This document shows, piece by piece, positions 20,105 to 31,339 of a stretch of DNA of 64,000 nucleotides. The stretch is from NCBI RefSeq assembly GCF_001625305.1, contig NW_017803912.1:1-64000 (forward strand), given 5' to 3'. The stretch comes from Branchiostoma belcheri (Eukaryota > Chordata > Leptocardii > Amphioxiformes > Branchiostomatidae). The notes beneath the pieces are model-generated. The model had not been told where the DNA came from, made no database searches, and saw only the letters and a list, made by a program, of their open reading frames with translations. The first letter of the stretch is position 1. The number at the start of each line of letters is the position of its first letter. The translations under genes and the position numbers were made by a program.

Positions 20105-21280
20105 TTATGTCCACGTTATGTCAAGCTGAAAGTGTTCGCTGGCAACAACCTTCATCATCTGATCGTAGTCTCTTCTCATCACTTCCTTACAGTTCAGCAT
20201 CACCAGTCTCTGCAGATCATTCTTTCCTTCCAACAGTTCAAACATGCTGGAGCCTGTGATGTTGTTACAGTCAATCAGGGCAAACTCTCGCAGTTTCTGG
20301 AAGCTGTTCTGGTTTAACACCTGCCTGAACAACTCATCAGTAAACCCTTCCACATTTGTGATCTCGATGTTCTCAATCTGGCGACCGCCTTCCAGAACAA
20401 TTTTCAGACTGTTGGGTAGGGTTGGTTCGAGGGTGTTAGAAATAACCTCAACTCCGAGCCTGAGAGATTTCAGGTTACCAAACAGAGCAGTCGGAATGAC
20501 GGTTTGGGGATGTTCAAGTTTAAAGCCGTGACAGCTCTCGAGGGTGAGGGTCTTCAGGTTTGGACAGGACTGGCCGATAGCGATGACATCAATGTCATCG
20601 TAGCCGTACAGGGTGAGAGTTTCAAGTCCACGGCCGACACTCGCAAGGAGAGACATGAGTCCCTCACTGAACGGTACTACGGAGTCCGTACACGACACCG
20701 AGAGGTTTCTCAGACGAGCTAGCCGCGATATATGCTGAAGTACATCACCTTCAAGGTTTTCATTCAGTACAAAGATATACTCCAGGTTGGGGCAGACTAG
20801 ATCAACTATCTCGAGAAAACTTACAGGGACAACAAAATCATTCACAGTTCCGCTACGTAACTGGTAGGGTGTTGTCGTCTTCCCTTCTTTGAAAGCTTCT
20901 TCGTGTAAAACGACCAAGGCATCACACACATCGTTGTGTAGTAACTGTCTGAGGTTAGGTAGTTGTCTTAATGCGTGTTTAACTCCATTGATGGTTACTC
21001 TCGGATTGAAGGATACATCTAAACTGAGTAGCTTTTTACATCCGTGAATACCGTTACCTCCCCCGCATAGGGAGACTATTCCCTTGTCGGTTACGTGTGT
21101 TTTACAGATGTTGAGGTCTCGTAGCTGGACACAGATCGCGCCGATGGTGCCCAGAACTTCGTCGGTACAGTTGGTGCTGTACAGGTTGAGGTAGACCAGT
21201 TTGGGAAGGTAACTCAGGGCAATGGACATGGCGTAGGACGTCAGGCGGTTACATCTGGAGAGATCCAGCTTCTTCAACTT
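20105..21280 (-). CDS. LRR gene exon 3 (last)
   Basis: Acceptor TTTTGCAG, then 391 codons to TAA at 20107-20105. It encodes most of the LRRs. The stop codon lies only about 5 bases from the edge of a tandemly duplicated block (19718-20100), so the 3' UTR is made of repeats. Confidence 0.88.
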   Translation of the reverse strand, partial: KLKKLDLSRCNRLTSYAMSIALSYLPKLVYLNLYSTNCTDEVLGTIGAICVQLRDLNICKTHVTDKGIVSLCGGGNGIHGCKKLLSLDVSFNPRVTINGVKHALRQLPNLRQLLHNDVCDALVVLHEEAFKEGKTTTPYQLRSGTVNDFVVPVSFLEIVDLVCPNLEYIFVLNENLEGDVLQHISRLARLRNLSVSCTDSVVPFSEGLMSLLASVGRGLETLTLYGYDDIDVIAIGQSCPNLKTLTLESCHGFKLEHPQTVIPTALFGNLKSLRLGVEVISNTLEPTLPNSLKIVLEGGRQIENIEITNVEGFTDELFRQVLNQNSFQKLREFALIDCNNITGSSMFELLEGKNDLQRLVMLNCKEVMRRDYDQMMKVVASEHFQLDITWT

Positions 21281-22670
21281 CTGCAAAACAAGTGGACACA
21301 CTTGTATTGTAAAGCCTCTTTGTTTTTTTTGTTTTTTTTTAAATTTAACCAAATTTTACGTGGCAGCAACTTAAAGAGGAGTAATGGTCAAATAATGTGT
21401 CCGTTCTAGGGCGAGCTTCACTGCCTCTGGCGGGACCACGTCGGCATTCGGCCGAGATACGCTGGGAGGGGGGCATCAGTAAGCAGGTCGTTGACCCCTG
21501 ACATTGATAACACGCTACCTTGCGTGTTTTCATCAAACAACAATGAATGCAGTTTTGGAGAATCGTGACACGGACACGGTTTGCAAGAAATGTATGACAC
21601 GTGGACCAGATGTGCGGAATGCGAGTTACCCAAATCGCACTTTGGGTGACTTCACATGAACAAGGCTTAAGAATATGCTTCCTACCTTGCATCTAATTTG
21701 CACCAGCTTGATGACGGCATCTGTCATGCAGCTGCTACATTTGCCCAGGTGCAGACTCTCCAGGTGCTGGTGGATCATCAGGTGCAGGTGTCTCCGGCCC
21801 AGCTGTCTTTTCTGCACCAAAAACTCTATCAGCTCTTGGATCAAATGGGAAGCTATGTTGGAGAAATAAAACAGAACAAGAAATCAGAGATTTTAAACCT
21901 CCAGGAAATACTAAGAATAGCATTTTTAAGAACTTCTTAATTTTCATTTATAGCAAATTTCTCTACTGGCCACATGTCAACTGCTATACTAGTAACTGTC
22001 TACTAGCTTTCTACCAGCTTCTTGGACCCCATTTCCTGTTGGAGTGAGGTAATACATTGTACCTCTACCTACTAACTAAGTTAGTATTACCTCAAGTACA
22101 ACTATATTATTCAAATACTTGGAGACACAGTATAAACACATGCAGACACAGGCAAACACACCCAAAAATGATTTGAGGATGGGGGCAGTTGGTGGAATTT
22201 CTGTGTTATTAAATTAAAGTACCTTTGTGTACCATCAAAAAATTGTCCTTGAAATGAAGGAAATGGTATTTCAAAGGTTTAAGATGTCAATTTTTTCTGG
22301 GGATGCTACTCGACCACCCCCCACCCCCCATTGTCACACTCATGATGAAAAAAAAAAATTACACAAAAAATTCCCCTACGATTAATTGTTGCTGCTGCCC
22401 TTTAAAGATCTAACTGTGCAGCTGCAATGATGCATATAATGTGGCTTATGGTTTTAAAGGCTCACTGCAGCATCTGTCCTGCAAAATTGTACAAACCAGT
22501 GATAAACCATAATACTTACGAAGAGCATCAAAAGGGCCGATGATGTACATGAAGTGATACTGGTCCAGGTAGTTGTGGATGTAGTCAGCAGCCCATACAG
22601 AGTCCATGTGAGTCGCCATGCTGACTATACTCAGGTGCTTCAGTGTCTCTGGGCTGCCACGCTGAGGCAT
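20105..22670 (-). CDS. Leucine-rich-repeat protein, AMN1/F-box-LRR style repeats (gene span)
   Basis: Three exons (22670-22520, 21852-21686, 21280-20105) join in frame (phases 1 and 0) to about 497 residues. From about residue 90 there are repeated cysteine-containing LRRs: LKKLDLSRCNRLT, LVYLNLYSTNCTD, LRDLNICKTHVTDKG, and further C-terminal ones such as LKTLTLESCHGF. No signal peptide, membrane span or F-box is visible, so it is probably intracellular. The pattern (RCxxLxxLDLSxC, TxxTDxGI) is that of SKP2/AMN1/ZYG11-type substrate receptors, but I cannot name an orthologue. A good splice donor at 23824/23823 suggests a non-coding first exon, placing the promoter near 24050, next to TEX261. 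Confidence 0.82.
21340..21668. mobile_element. GGCCGTGTTT-type MITE (family E), truncated, in LRR intron 2
   Basis: Reverse-oriented match to 46730-47275: TAGGGCGAGCTTCACTGCCT, GGCATTCGGCCGAGATACGC, GTTGACCCCTGACATTGATA. One end intact (GGGTGACTTCACATGAACAAGGC). Confidence 0.8.
21686..21852 (-). CDS. LRR gene exon 2
   Basis: Acceptor AACATAG, donor GTAGGA, 167 nt. It continues the frame and encodes an amphipathic helix (LIQELIEFLVQ) followed by the first cysteine-LRR (LHLGKCSSCMTDAVIKL). Confidence 0.8.
22520..22670 (-). CDS. LRR gene exon 1 (first coding)
   Basis: Starts MPQRGSPETLKHLSIVS and ends GATGCTCTTC before a GTAAGT donor (phase 1). A plausible acceptor (ATGTCAG) lies just upstream of the ATG, so a 5' UTR exon may precede it. 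Confidence 0.75.
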
Positions 22671-22689
22671 GATGCTGACATGACATTTA

Positions 22690-23284
22690 GATGATGAGAA
22701 TGTGGAGAATGTGGTTTATCACAGCATAGCAATCACATTATTTAAAAAAGAATTACGTTATTAAACATTATTAAAAACTAGAGAGGTAACATTTGGAAAG
22801 CAAATGCATATAATGCTTACCTTCACCTGGTCAAACCAAGTACTAGTACTTTTAACCTCCTTGCAATTGGTGTAACCCAACACTGTTCTATAATTCCGTC
22901 ATGTAATGTTACATTCATATATGTATGGTAAGCATCCGCTGTTCTGCTACATGATATATAGAAACTTTATTCGCAAAATCATGCCCGAAGGCTAATTGCT
23001 TTTACAATCAAGAATAAAACACATTGCAATACAGTAACAGGAGACAGGTAACAACTGTCTGGAAAAAACTTCTACTTCTACTACTACGCTAGCTATTATG
23101 GGGTTCGACTTCTTCTTTCATTCTGCATAATATAACCCAACACCACAGGGTGTTGCTACAGGGGGGCCTGCACGGGGGGGGGGGGGTCCCGACAACGATC
23201 TATGCTAAATTTTGAGAGCCAGCTAGTCGTATTGCACTGAATTCAAAACCCCTCTCCATTACACTTTATGATAAATCCCGGGTA
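22690..23284. other. Upstream of the LRR coding start
   Basis: Intronic or intergenic; poly-G at 23177-23187 and a retrotransposon-like tail (ACTTTATTCGCAAAATCATG) near 22970. Confidence 0.4.
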
Positions 23285-23465
23285 GCTACAATGCATTGCG
23301 TAAGATAAAACGGCGAATTACGCTCTATGCAAAATGCGCAAATTACGCTCTATGTTGAATTAGAGCGGTCTGTCTACGCTCTACGTAGGATTAAAACGGC
23401 CGATTATGCTCTACGGAAAAGGGCATGCGGGCCCCCCTACAGCACAAGTTACCATGGTGACCTCT
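23285..23465. repeat. Degenerate TACGCTCTATG array, copy 2
   Basis: Units CGAATTACGCTCTATG, AAATTACGCTCTATG, TCTACGCTCTACGTAG, ATTATGCTCTACGG, then GGGCATGCGGGCCC: the reverse complement of 10745-10960 in the same unit order. Confidence 0.75.
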
Positions 23466-23989
23466 TGTCATTACACCACCCACGTGCTATCAACCTATAT
23501 ATACTATACCCTGTCTGGACAACCAGATACACAAACCCGCAGCTAAAGTCACCCAAAATAATACTTCCACGTCTGTGACCAGTGGAATTTTTGGTTCTGA
23601 ATTAGTGGAAGAGTTGTAGAACATTTCGTGTCCCGGTATAATTTTCATTTTCTTACATGTACATTTGAGAAGCTCTACCCCACCCTTCCCTTATATTAAA
23701 GTTACAGACCAAGGCTAAATGCGAAAGCTCCTTGTACATATAGACAAATTCAAGATCATTCAACCTGATGACTTTCAGAAACTTTAACTGGTTTTACGTA
23801 GCGTCGAAAACTTCTTTACTTACCTGTTCAAAGTTCTCTCCTTGCTCGTATCAAACGACTGGAGAAGTACGAGCGCTATACGTACACTTACTCTAACCCG
23901 TTTAAGGTCACCAGCTCTACCTACGCGCGTAATATATGTAATCCTACATATTGCACAACAGGATGAAATACAGAAAATTGTGAACTTTC

Positions 23990-24060
23990 TCTGAACCCGG
24001 AAGTAGGAAGTAGGGCAGCAAAACTGCATGACGGGATGACTAGAATAATCCATTCACGTG
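23990..24060. promoter_or_regulatory. Putative bidirectional promoter between LRR gene and TEX261
   Basis: The two coding starts diverge with 1.7 kb between them. A strong splice donor for the LRR side lies at 23824/23823. CCGGAAGTAGGAAGTAGG at about 23997-24014 holds two ETS-type GGAAGT cores, common in divergent housekeeping promoters. Placement is inferred. Confidence 0.4.
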
Positions 24061-24340
24061 GAAGGTAAGAAATTTTCACTGCCTTTTTATCTTCCTTTGA
24101 AAACTATATTTCAGCAAATTTTGCGCATGAAACGTATCAAAATGGATTTCAAGCGTGGAAAAAATGAATTATCAAATGTTTACAAGGTTTATGGACGTAA
24201 AACTACAAGTACAGACTTTTTATGTTGCTGCTCTTCGTTGTAAAGTAGCATGTTCCAAATGCTACCAGGATTTAGACGTGTTGTACAGGGGAGCCTCAGT
24301 TGGTTCGTTTGTCGGTCGATTTTGTGACTTTGGCATCAAA

Positions 24341-24410
24341 ATGTGGTTTCTCTGGCTCCTGTCCTTCGTGTCCATGGCCATCCAGATGGTCTTCATCACC
24401 TTGGCCATCG
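24341..24410 (+). CDS. TEX261: TEX261 exon 1
   Basis: Encodes the first membrane span (MWFLWLLSFVSMAIQMVF) and ends in phase 1 before GTGAGT. Confidence 0.9.
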
Positions 24411-27400
24411 GTGAGTCAAATTATTTGGACCGTGGTTTCTCTAAAAAGTCGCTACCTGGAACGTTTCAACTTGTCATGTTCAACCGCGTTTTTCCAGTAG
24501 CTTTATCGAGTTCTGTTATGTAATAGTTCATAGTTTGGTGACGCTTAAAAAGAGTGGTAGGTGTCACTCGAAACGTCCGAGTATTACTTCCGTAATTTAT
24601 CCAGTAGTAGAGTTTGAATTTCCTATGAGTGTTGTTTACCTGGATGTCTAACCTTCATCAACGTAGCGTTTCAACTTGTTTTGGTGACGTATAGATGGGG
24701 AGGGGGGCGACAAAAGAATCCAAAGCGTCGACAGTGCACGTGTTGCTTTGCAAATATTTTGCTTGTTTCACTGTGTTAATGTTATGATATTACTTTTAAT
24801 GATAATCACAATATATAATTGCATATTTAGAAGTACATGAATATTTGTTATTACAACGGACGAGAAAACTAAAGACTCCCGGCGTAATTTGCTTGTTGGT
24901 ATTAAAATCGATTTTTTGTTTATTAACACGTTATGTAACGTTAACGTTACTTACATGTACTTGCTTGCACTTGTACTCGTAATGTTGTTATTGTACAAAG
25001 TTAAATGCTACATCTAGCTTGAGCTGAGGTAGTATATTTTGGAACTATGGTACTATTAAAGATTAAGAATGTGGTTTGTTCTAGTAAAATATCTATGATT
25101 AATTTTCACCACCTCTGTCCTCAGATTTCTGTTATTACATGTAGGTTAATTAGGATTTGATGGTACTAATTTATGGTGCTTGTAAATAATAACATTGCAA
25201 TGTATTGTATTAGAATGATACTATAGCTACAAATTGATGGGTTGTTTGATACAAATACAGGTATATAGAATGTAAAGTATATCATTCTGATTATCTGATA
25301 ATGATATGTCAACTTAACATTTGTAACATTGTAGTACATTGCTGAAACTACTACAGGTATTAGTACTTAGAAATGTTTAAATTAATCTGTAAAATTGTGT
25401 CTTTAATTTACTCCCCAGAAAAACACCTACATATATATCTCAATTAACTTTTCCTCCTATATGCATTTTACATGTGGTTTTCACTCGTTTAGTTCTTGTG
25501 CAATTATATATATAGTCGTGTAAACCACAAGTGCAAATTAGCTGCAATGGCGAGTGGCTAGACTTGTATAATTATATTAAAATGCACAAAACCACAATAA
25601 CGCAAACATCCACACATGATTTGCATGAGAAATGAAAGTGTTTCAAACATGTTTTCGTTGAAAAAAGCACAGTGCATCTTGTAGTAGTGTGTGACATGAC
25701 TTTGAATCATGAATGCACGTGTAACTGGGAAGTTACTAGTAATCTGTACCCTTTCTGCTGGAGTATGTTATTAAGGAATCAGTCTATTATTATTTGACTG
25801 GTTCTTGCCTACACCATTGCATTTTCAAACAACTATCAATATATCATATAAAAAGATTAAAGTTTCCTGCATATGTAATCAAAGAGCTCACGTTAATATT
25901 ATTGGAAAAGATTGATTACCAAGGCCAAGTGTAATTGACTTCCTCTACTGAAGAATGAGGCCCAGTGTAGAGCAATCCACTTACAGGTCCCAGCCTACCA
26001 TTAACTAAATTGGCTCAACTCCCTCGGGTAATTTTGGATGTCAGTGAAATCAGTTTTTAAAATAAGAGGCAGTAGTGCTCACATGGCTGTTGGGTGGTCT
26101 AGGGGCTTCATTCTTTAGGCCTAGGAAAAAAATATGTTGACTGACCCTAGAAAAACTGCCAGCCCTATATATATCTATATAGCTTTGTTTGTGTGGACCC
26201 CTGCAAGGGACATAAATAATTTTTCGAGCTGATCGACCTTTTCTACAGTTGTAGCTCCATGATCTGACACCTGAGTGATGAAATGTTGAACAATCAGTTT
26301 TCCAACATTGACGTTCAAATTATAAACACGTTACTTGTGTCCTCATGCAAGTTTTACTTTGTTAAACTGTATAATTGTATAAGTTGGATTACGCTAGAGA
26401 GATTACCAAAGTTTAAAAAAAAAAGAAAAGAAAAAAAATCTATTCGTAGAGTTAGTCAATAATTATCTTGTTGACCTGTGACTTGTTCCTGATGTTCCAG
26501 CGGCTGGGTTGTACTACCTTGCTGAACTGGTGGAAGTAGAGTACTCTGTAGTTATCTTGTTGACATGTGAATTGTTCATGTTCCAGCGGCTGGGTTGTAC
26601 TATCTTGCTGAACTGGTGGAAGTAGAGTAGTTATATCTTGTTGACATGTGAATTATTCCTGATGTTACAGCGGCTGGGTTGTACTATCCTTGCTGAACTG
26701 GTGGAAGTAGAGTACTCTGTAGTTATCTTGTTGACATGTGAATTGTTCCTGATGTTCCAGCGGCTGGGTTGTACTACCTTGCTGAACTGGTGGAAGTAGA
26801 ATAATTATCTTGTTGACATGTGAATTGTTCCTGATGTTCCAGCGGCTGGGTTGTACTACCTTGCTGAACTGGTGGAAGTAGAGTAGTTATATCTTGTTGA
26901 CATGTGAATTATTCCTGATGTTACAGCGGCTGGGTTGTACTATCTTGCTGAACTGGTGGAAGAATACACGGTGCTGACGGCAAAAGTCATCAAAATCATG
27001 ATCATTGTGAGTCATTATGAAGTATATTTTATTACTATCAATAACATAACTTTTGTTTATATACAATGCCTCTGTTATGAACCATAATGATCAAATATGT
27101 ACGTATTCAAGTTTATACAATGATGTACAGTGTAGATGATATACATTTGTACTGTAGTAATTCAAAATAGCTCTTATTAAGTATTAGTAGTAAGTAGTAT
27201 TATTGTACATGTATGAAATTGTTGTATATAATTATAACATATTTCAATAAATGGGTAGACATGAACAATAGAAGAAATTATTGTTGTGCAAGTAGCCAAA
27301 CTGAAACTTCAGGTCCAGACTAGACCTGTGTACTAATACCTGTACCTAAAATTTGTTTAGGTACACTCTCTAAGTCCACTGGGCTCGAAATTCATTTTGG

Positions 27401-30400
27401 GAATACAATATATGTACTAGCATGATTTTGCAAAATTAATAAAGTTATAATTATTTTCTTCGTCACCCAGTGTACAACTGCAGTGTTCATCGGCCTGTGG
27501 CTGTTTGAAGGCATGCCGTTCATGATGATTGGCTGTGGACTGGTAACAAACGGAGTCTTCGTCATGCTGCTGGGAACTTTCCCCTTCTTCAGTTTCTCTT
27601 CTCCCAGTTTCATCCTAGGAGTTGGTAAGAACAATAACTCTGTTTTGCCTTTGACATATTGAAAAGTATCTTGAAAGTTCATCTGTGTTGGTAGATTTTA
27701 TCAGGAATTAAAGTTTGAACTGCAATTGCTATTACACAAGAAATTGGACTCACCCAAATTTTTGACTGTGCAACTCCAGTCTTGTCAAGAAATGAGCAGT
27801 CTAATATATTGAATACAATAATGAATTGTAGTGTCAAACCTACTAGTAACTGTTTTCACTCAGTATTTGATAGAGATTGGGTCAAAAAATCCTTTCTGAT
27901 ATTACTTAAAATCACCCAAAACAGCCTGGGTTACACAGAATTGTACATGCTGAAGCAATGCCCCCTATGGGATAAAGAGAAAACTGCATGGTGGTTTGAA
28001 AGAGTGGAGCAAGCATAGGAGGACGTTTCGTGTTTGCGATATCAAAATAGTATCATAGGGTTCTAAATCCTTTCATACTTGGCATTCATACTGTATGTAC
28101 CTTAGAATGTGTCTTAGAGTTTGGAACTTGCATGATCACATGGTGTCAATATATAACAGAATTTTTGCACTTTTAATAGGAATTTACTGAAGTCTGAATC
28201 GATGTGCTCTATTTGACAGATACATGTACATTGTACATGTAGATACTGATCATGAAATAATCTCAAGTCGGATGATGTGATATTTTCATTCCTTGCTTCA
28301 GTCCTGGTTGTAGTGAATCACTACTTGGCCTTCAACTACTTTGCTACAGAGTGGCACCCATTTTCAGAAGTAAGTAATAATCTTTACTCTTGTATATTAT
28401 CTTAACATTAAATGTTAATTTTATAAGTGTTATTATAAGAGTACTGAAGGGTTATTGACCTGTACCAACAGGACTCGAAATTCATTTTTGGGAATATATA
28501 TATAGGTGCACTGGTGCACCCAACCTAAAAAATTAGGTGCACAAAAGTTTTTTGGGTGCACCATATAAAACAAAACCTAATTACAAATCTTTCTGCTCCT
28601 CTTCTGAGCTTGAGTCTGAAATAGGAACTTCAAAATCTACTACAACAACAAAGATTTATTATTTTTCTGACACTTAGATGCCAAGAATTTATCCTGTATA
28701 CTATGATACATTTCATATGTACAAAAATATTTGGGTGCAAAAAAATTGGTGCTCATTCCAAATTTGGGTGCACTATAAGGTGCACATGCACCCAGTATTT
28801 CGAGGCCTGACCATGGTGTTTATGGTGTCATAAATCCTGGTCATTTCCTATAACTCCTACTAAACTGCCGAGTGAGCGCAGTGAACAGGTGGTATATCAG
28901 GTGGTCATAGGCAATGACCAGGCCTTATGTCATGACACCATATACATTGAGGAACAGGCAGGCCATTAAAATATTAATATATGGCCTATATATACTTTTT
29001 TTTCAATCCAACTCTGGCAAATAGAACTGCCTGACCAATTTGATACTGTCTTTGGCCACCCTAGGATCTGCTTGGAGATTAATACATGTATTTGTGTACA
29101 TGTACATTTCTCAATACTATGATAGACATGTGTTTAAGGGTTGCAAGTGCAAAATGTATTTCTGTATTCACAATGTATCAGTCCTATAATAGATGCTTTT
29201 CACAGTGCACTAAGACACATGTAGATAACTTATTTCTTGCCATGTTTTCCCATGCAATGCTAGGTCCTGGGGTATTTCACAGTGTGTTTGTGGCTGGTCC
29301 CGTTTGCGTTCTTCGTGTCCCTGTCGGCATCAGAACTCACCCTCCCCACCGTCAACCAACAACAACCGGGAAAACAGAACCAGTATCAAACCTTCGACAA
29401 CAAAGGTAAGGCAATACAGCATAGAATACTAGTAGAGTAAGGTGTGTTCTGTATCACCTGATCATGACATTATAAGTACCTGTCTGGATGGGACTGAGGG
29501 TGATGCGAAATACACCAAGTTGTATCTTATTTATGTCATACCCACCCTAAAAAAGATGAGGATGAGGAATATCAAACCAGAAAATTGTCACATCAGTTGA
29601 TAATTCCAATGTTTGGGATACTGGACTAGGTGCATTTCAATGAAGAGTATCAAACCAGAAATTTTTATCATTTTTTGACAATTCCAATGTTCGACGCTCT
29701 GGGTGCATGTGGTTGAATTATTCTATGGAACATTTAGAAGCCCATGTGATAACCACATGTGATATGGGTAGTTATCACATTAGCTGGGACACCTGAAGAT
29801 ACATGTTGAACATTATCATGGCGCAGGCAAGAATATATTATTTTGCAAGGTTTTATTTCATGTTTTGTTCAAATATTGTGATTCTTAGTTAAGTTACCAC
29901 TTTCCACAACTAGATTTTTATCACATTAGTACAAGTGTACACGTATATACTGTAAGTGCGTGTACATGTATATGTACATGTATTAGTGTATTAGGATATA
30001 GGAATTTTCTTCTTCACAACCAAGAGACTCTCACCTTGTTTACATATCTATCAGACACCTTCCTCATAGATTCTGACTGGAGTTCTGTTCCTCGATCACT
30101 GCTTTATGTAGCCAATGTTAGTGGCACAAACAAACAATTTCTCAAGTGCTACAATGATGTACACTGGCTACATATAGCAGCGAGAAGCAGAACTCCAGTC
30201 TGAAGCTCTAAAGAAGGTGTCTGACAGACATCGAAACATACTAGTAGGCAAGGTAAGAGAGCTTCTGGTAATGTAAAAAAAGGAAATTCCTTTACCCAGT
30301 GCAAAAAAAATTAATGTATTTCTTTATGATTAATTTTCAGTGTTAGCAAGCTTGTACTTGTAACTCAAGAACATGCTTTTAATTTTCAGTTTCAGAGACA

Positions 30401-30651
30401 CCTCTTCCCTCATGTACCTAGTACTTACAATGTAAATGTACAAAATGTAAAACTGTAGGAAGTTGAGGTGGAACATTGTAGATGTCATATTTTCAACAAT
30501 TATACAAAATAGTAATTTTGCTGTTATCCCTACAGATGACGTTGTCACCAGTTATTTCACCAAAGGGAGAAGAAGCAAGAGGTCCGGTCTCTTGTCCCTT
30601 TTCGAGTACGCCAAAGACTCTGTCCTGCCAACTCGAGCAAAGACGTTCTAA
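24341..30651 (+). CDS. TEX261: TEX261 (SVP26-type ER/Golgi membrane protein) (gene span)
   Basis: Six exons (24341-24410, 26927-27006, 27471-27624, 28302-28369, 29264-29405, 30536-30651) join in frame to about 209 residues. Hallmarks: MWF start, LAIAAGLYYLAELVEEYTV, TAVFIGLWLFE, SPSFILGVGVLVVVNHYLAF, CLWLVPFAFFVSLSA and the C-terminal DDVVTSYFTKG...RSGLL...LPTRAKTF. The family is a four-span protein of the early secretory pathway that acts as a COPII export adaptor. It is slightly longer than the human protein (196 residues), mainly through a Gln-rich insert (NQQQPGKQNQYQ) before the last exon. The reading frame is open upstream to 24155, but MWF is the conserved start. Confidence 0.95.
24411..26466. 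other. TEX261 intron 1, no recognised element
   Basis: AT-rich intronic sequence. Around 24535-24660 there is a block (CACTCGAAACGTCCGAGT, TTACCTGGATGT) resembling segments near 5640 and 35100-35240, probably a decayed dispersed repeat. Confidence 0.5.
26467..26970 (+). repeat. Six-copy tandem repeat of the TEX261 exon 2 splice acceptor and exon start
   Basis: Units of 82-90 bp start CTTGTTGACATGTGAATT, include the acceptor (GATGTTCCAG or TTACAG) and the first 35 bases of exon 2, then GTAGAGTA. Exon-like starts fall at 26501, 26587, 26671, 26761, 26843 and 26927. Unit 3 has one extra C. Confidence 0.95.
26927..27006 (+). CDS. TEX261: TEX261 exon 2 (last of six acceptor copies)
   Basis: Acceptor GATGTTACAG; joins as G/CG to give AAGLYYLAELVEEYT, ending ATCATT before GTGAGT. 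Only this copy of the repeated acceptor continues into the complete exon. Confidence 0.93.
27471..27624 (+). CDS. TEX261: TEX261 exon 3
   Basis: Acceptor GTCACCCAG, donor GTAAGA, 154 nt. Encodes spans two and three (TAVFIGLWLFE, then LVTNGVFVMLLGTFPFF). Confidence 0.93.
28302..28369 (+). CDS. TEX261: TEX261 exon 4
   Basis: Acceptor GCTTCAG, donor GTAAGT. Encodes VLVVVNHYLAFNYFATEW, a family-conserved block. Confidence 0.93.
28473..28808. repeat. Palindromic element with GGTGCAC ends, TEX261 intron 4
   Basis: Left end CTCGAAATTCA..TAGGTGCACTGGTGCACCC, right end GGGTGCACTATAAGGTGCACATGCACCCAGTATTTCGAGGCC. A related left end (GGCTCGAAATTCATTTTGGGAATA) is seen at about 27385. Confidence 0.6.
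28813..28946. repeat. Hairpin element
   Basis: ATGGTGTCATAAATCCTGGTCAT is mirrored by ATGACCAGGCCTTATGTCATGACACCAT, with GCCGAGTGAGCGCAGTGAAC in the loop. The element at 9739-9885 has a related loop. Confidence 0.6.
29264..29405 (+). CDS. TEX261: TEX261 exon 5
   Basis: Acceptor ATGCTAG, donor GTAAGG. Encodes the last span (CLWLVPFAFFVSLSA) and a lineage-specific Gln-rich extension. Confidence 0.92.
30045..30240. repeat. Fold-back element, TEX261 intron 5
   Basis: ATCAGACACCTTC..ACTGGAGTTCTG is mirrored by CAGAACTCCAGTCT..GAAGGTGTCTGACAGA. A single end of the same family is at about 50282-50330. Confidence 0.65.
30536..30651 (+). CDS. TEX261: TEX261 exon 6
   Basis: Acceptor CCTACAG; encodes the cytosolic DDVVTSYFTKG tail and ends at TAA 30649-30651. 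Confidence 0.95.
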
Positions 30652-30859
30652 GACTCTACAGAAGATACAAGAGCCAAAAAGTCAATCTTAGATTCTCTGA
30701 GGGTCTAGAAGATGCTGAGTGTTCAAGATATTTGTGGAAACCACTCTCCAAACAAACAATTTTTGTCATACTTTGGTAGTCGGGAAATTGCATTGAGTGA
30801 AGTATCGCTTGTGTTCTTAGACTTGTTGTAGGTCAGTGTGCCTAAATGTTATGAGGTTT

Positions 30860-31338
30860 AAGCTTCGGTCACAACCCGCCGTTTTTTGGGAGGCTACTTT
30901 ACATCTGTTACGTTTTTTCTGAAAACGTGGGGAAGGAGTGGCGTCGACGCACGTCACTCGCATGGTTGCGCAAGGTGTAAGAGTGTGGTCTGCACGCCGC
31001 GTCTGGCCGTGAGCGGTTGCGTTCATCGTATGTTGCGCAAGTGGTAAGTGAGTTGTACGTGCTTACAACGTACGATCTCTGTGCGATTGCGTCTTTCGTA
31101 CGGTACATACGGGGCACGCATGTCGCCCGTACTCGCACGCACAGGTGATGAATCCGTAGACGGCACGCAGAAGAAGTTTTACATGCACTTAAAGTTCTAC
31201 GGCGTGTCTGCGTGCTCCCAAATCCGTAGGATTCCGTACGGAGGCGGTACTCACCACGCACGGATGCCCTACGATTGCCCACGTTTTTGCACGTAGACAG
31301 CACGCAGAAGCACGTACGGCGGGTTGTGACCGAAGCTT
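30860..31338. mobile_element. CpG-rich inverted-repeat element, copy 1
   Basis: Ends AAGCTTCGGTCACAACCCGC and GCGGGTTGTGACCGAAGCTT are exact complements. The interior is dense in ACGT/CGTACG words. It lies about 200 bp 3' of the TEX261 stop, so may be in its 3' UTR. Confidence 0.8.
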
Positions 31339-31339
31339 T

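Noticed and set aside
21345..21692. Minus-strand frame as an extra LRR-gene exon
   Set aside because: It is the interior of a family E MITE seen three more times in the window.
24155..24340. N-terminal extension of TEX261 from an upstream in-frame Met
   Set aside because: The family starts at MWF; the extension has no conserved sequence and is probably 5' UTR.
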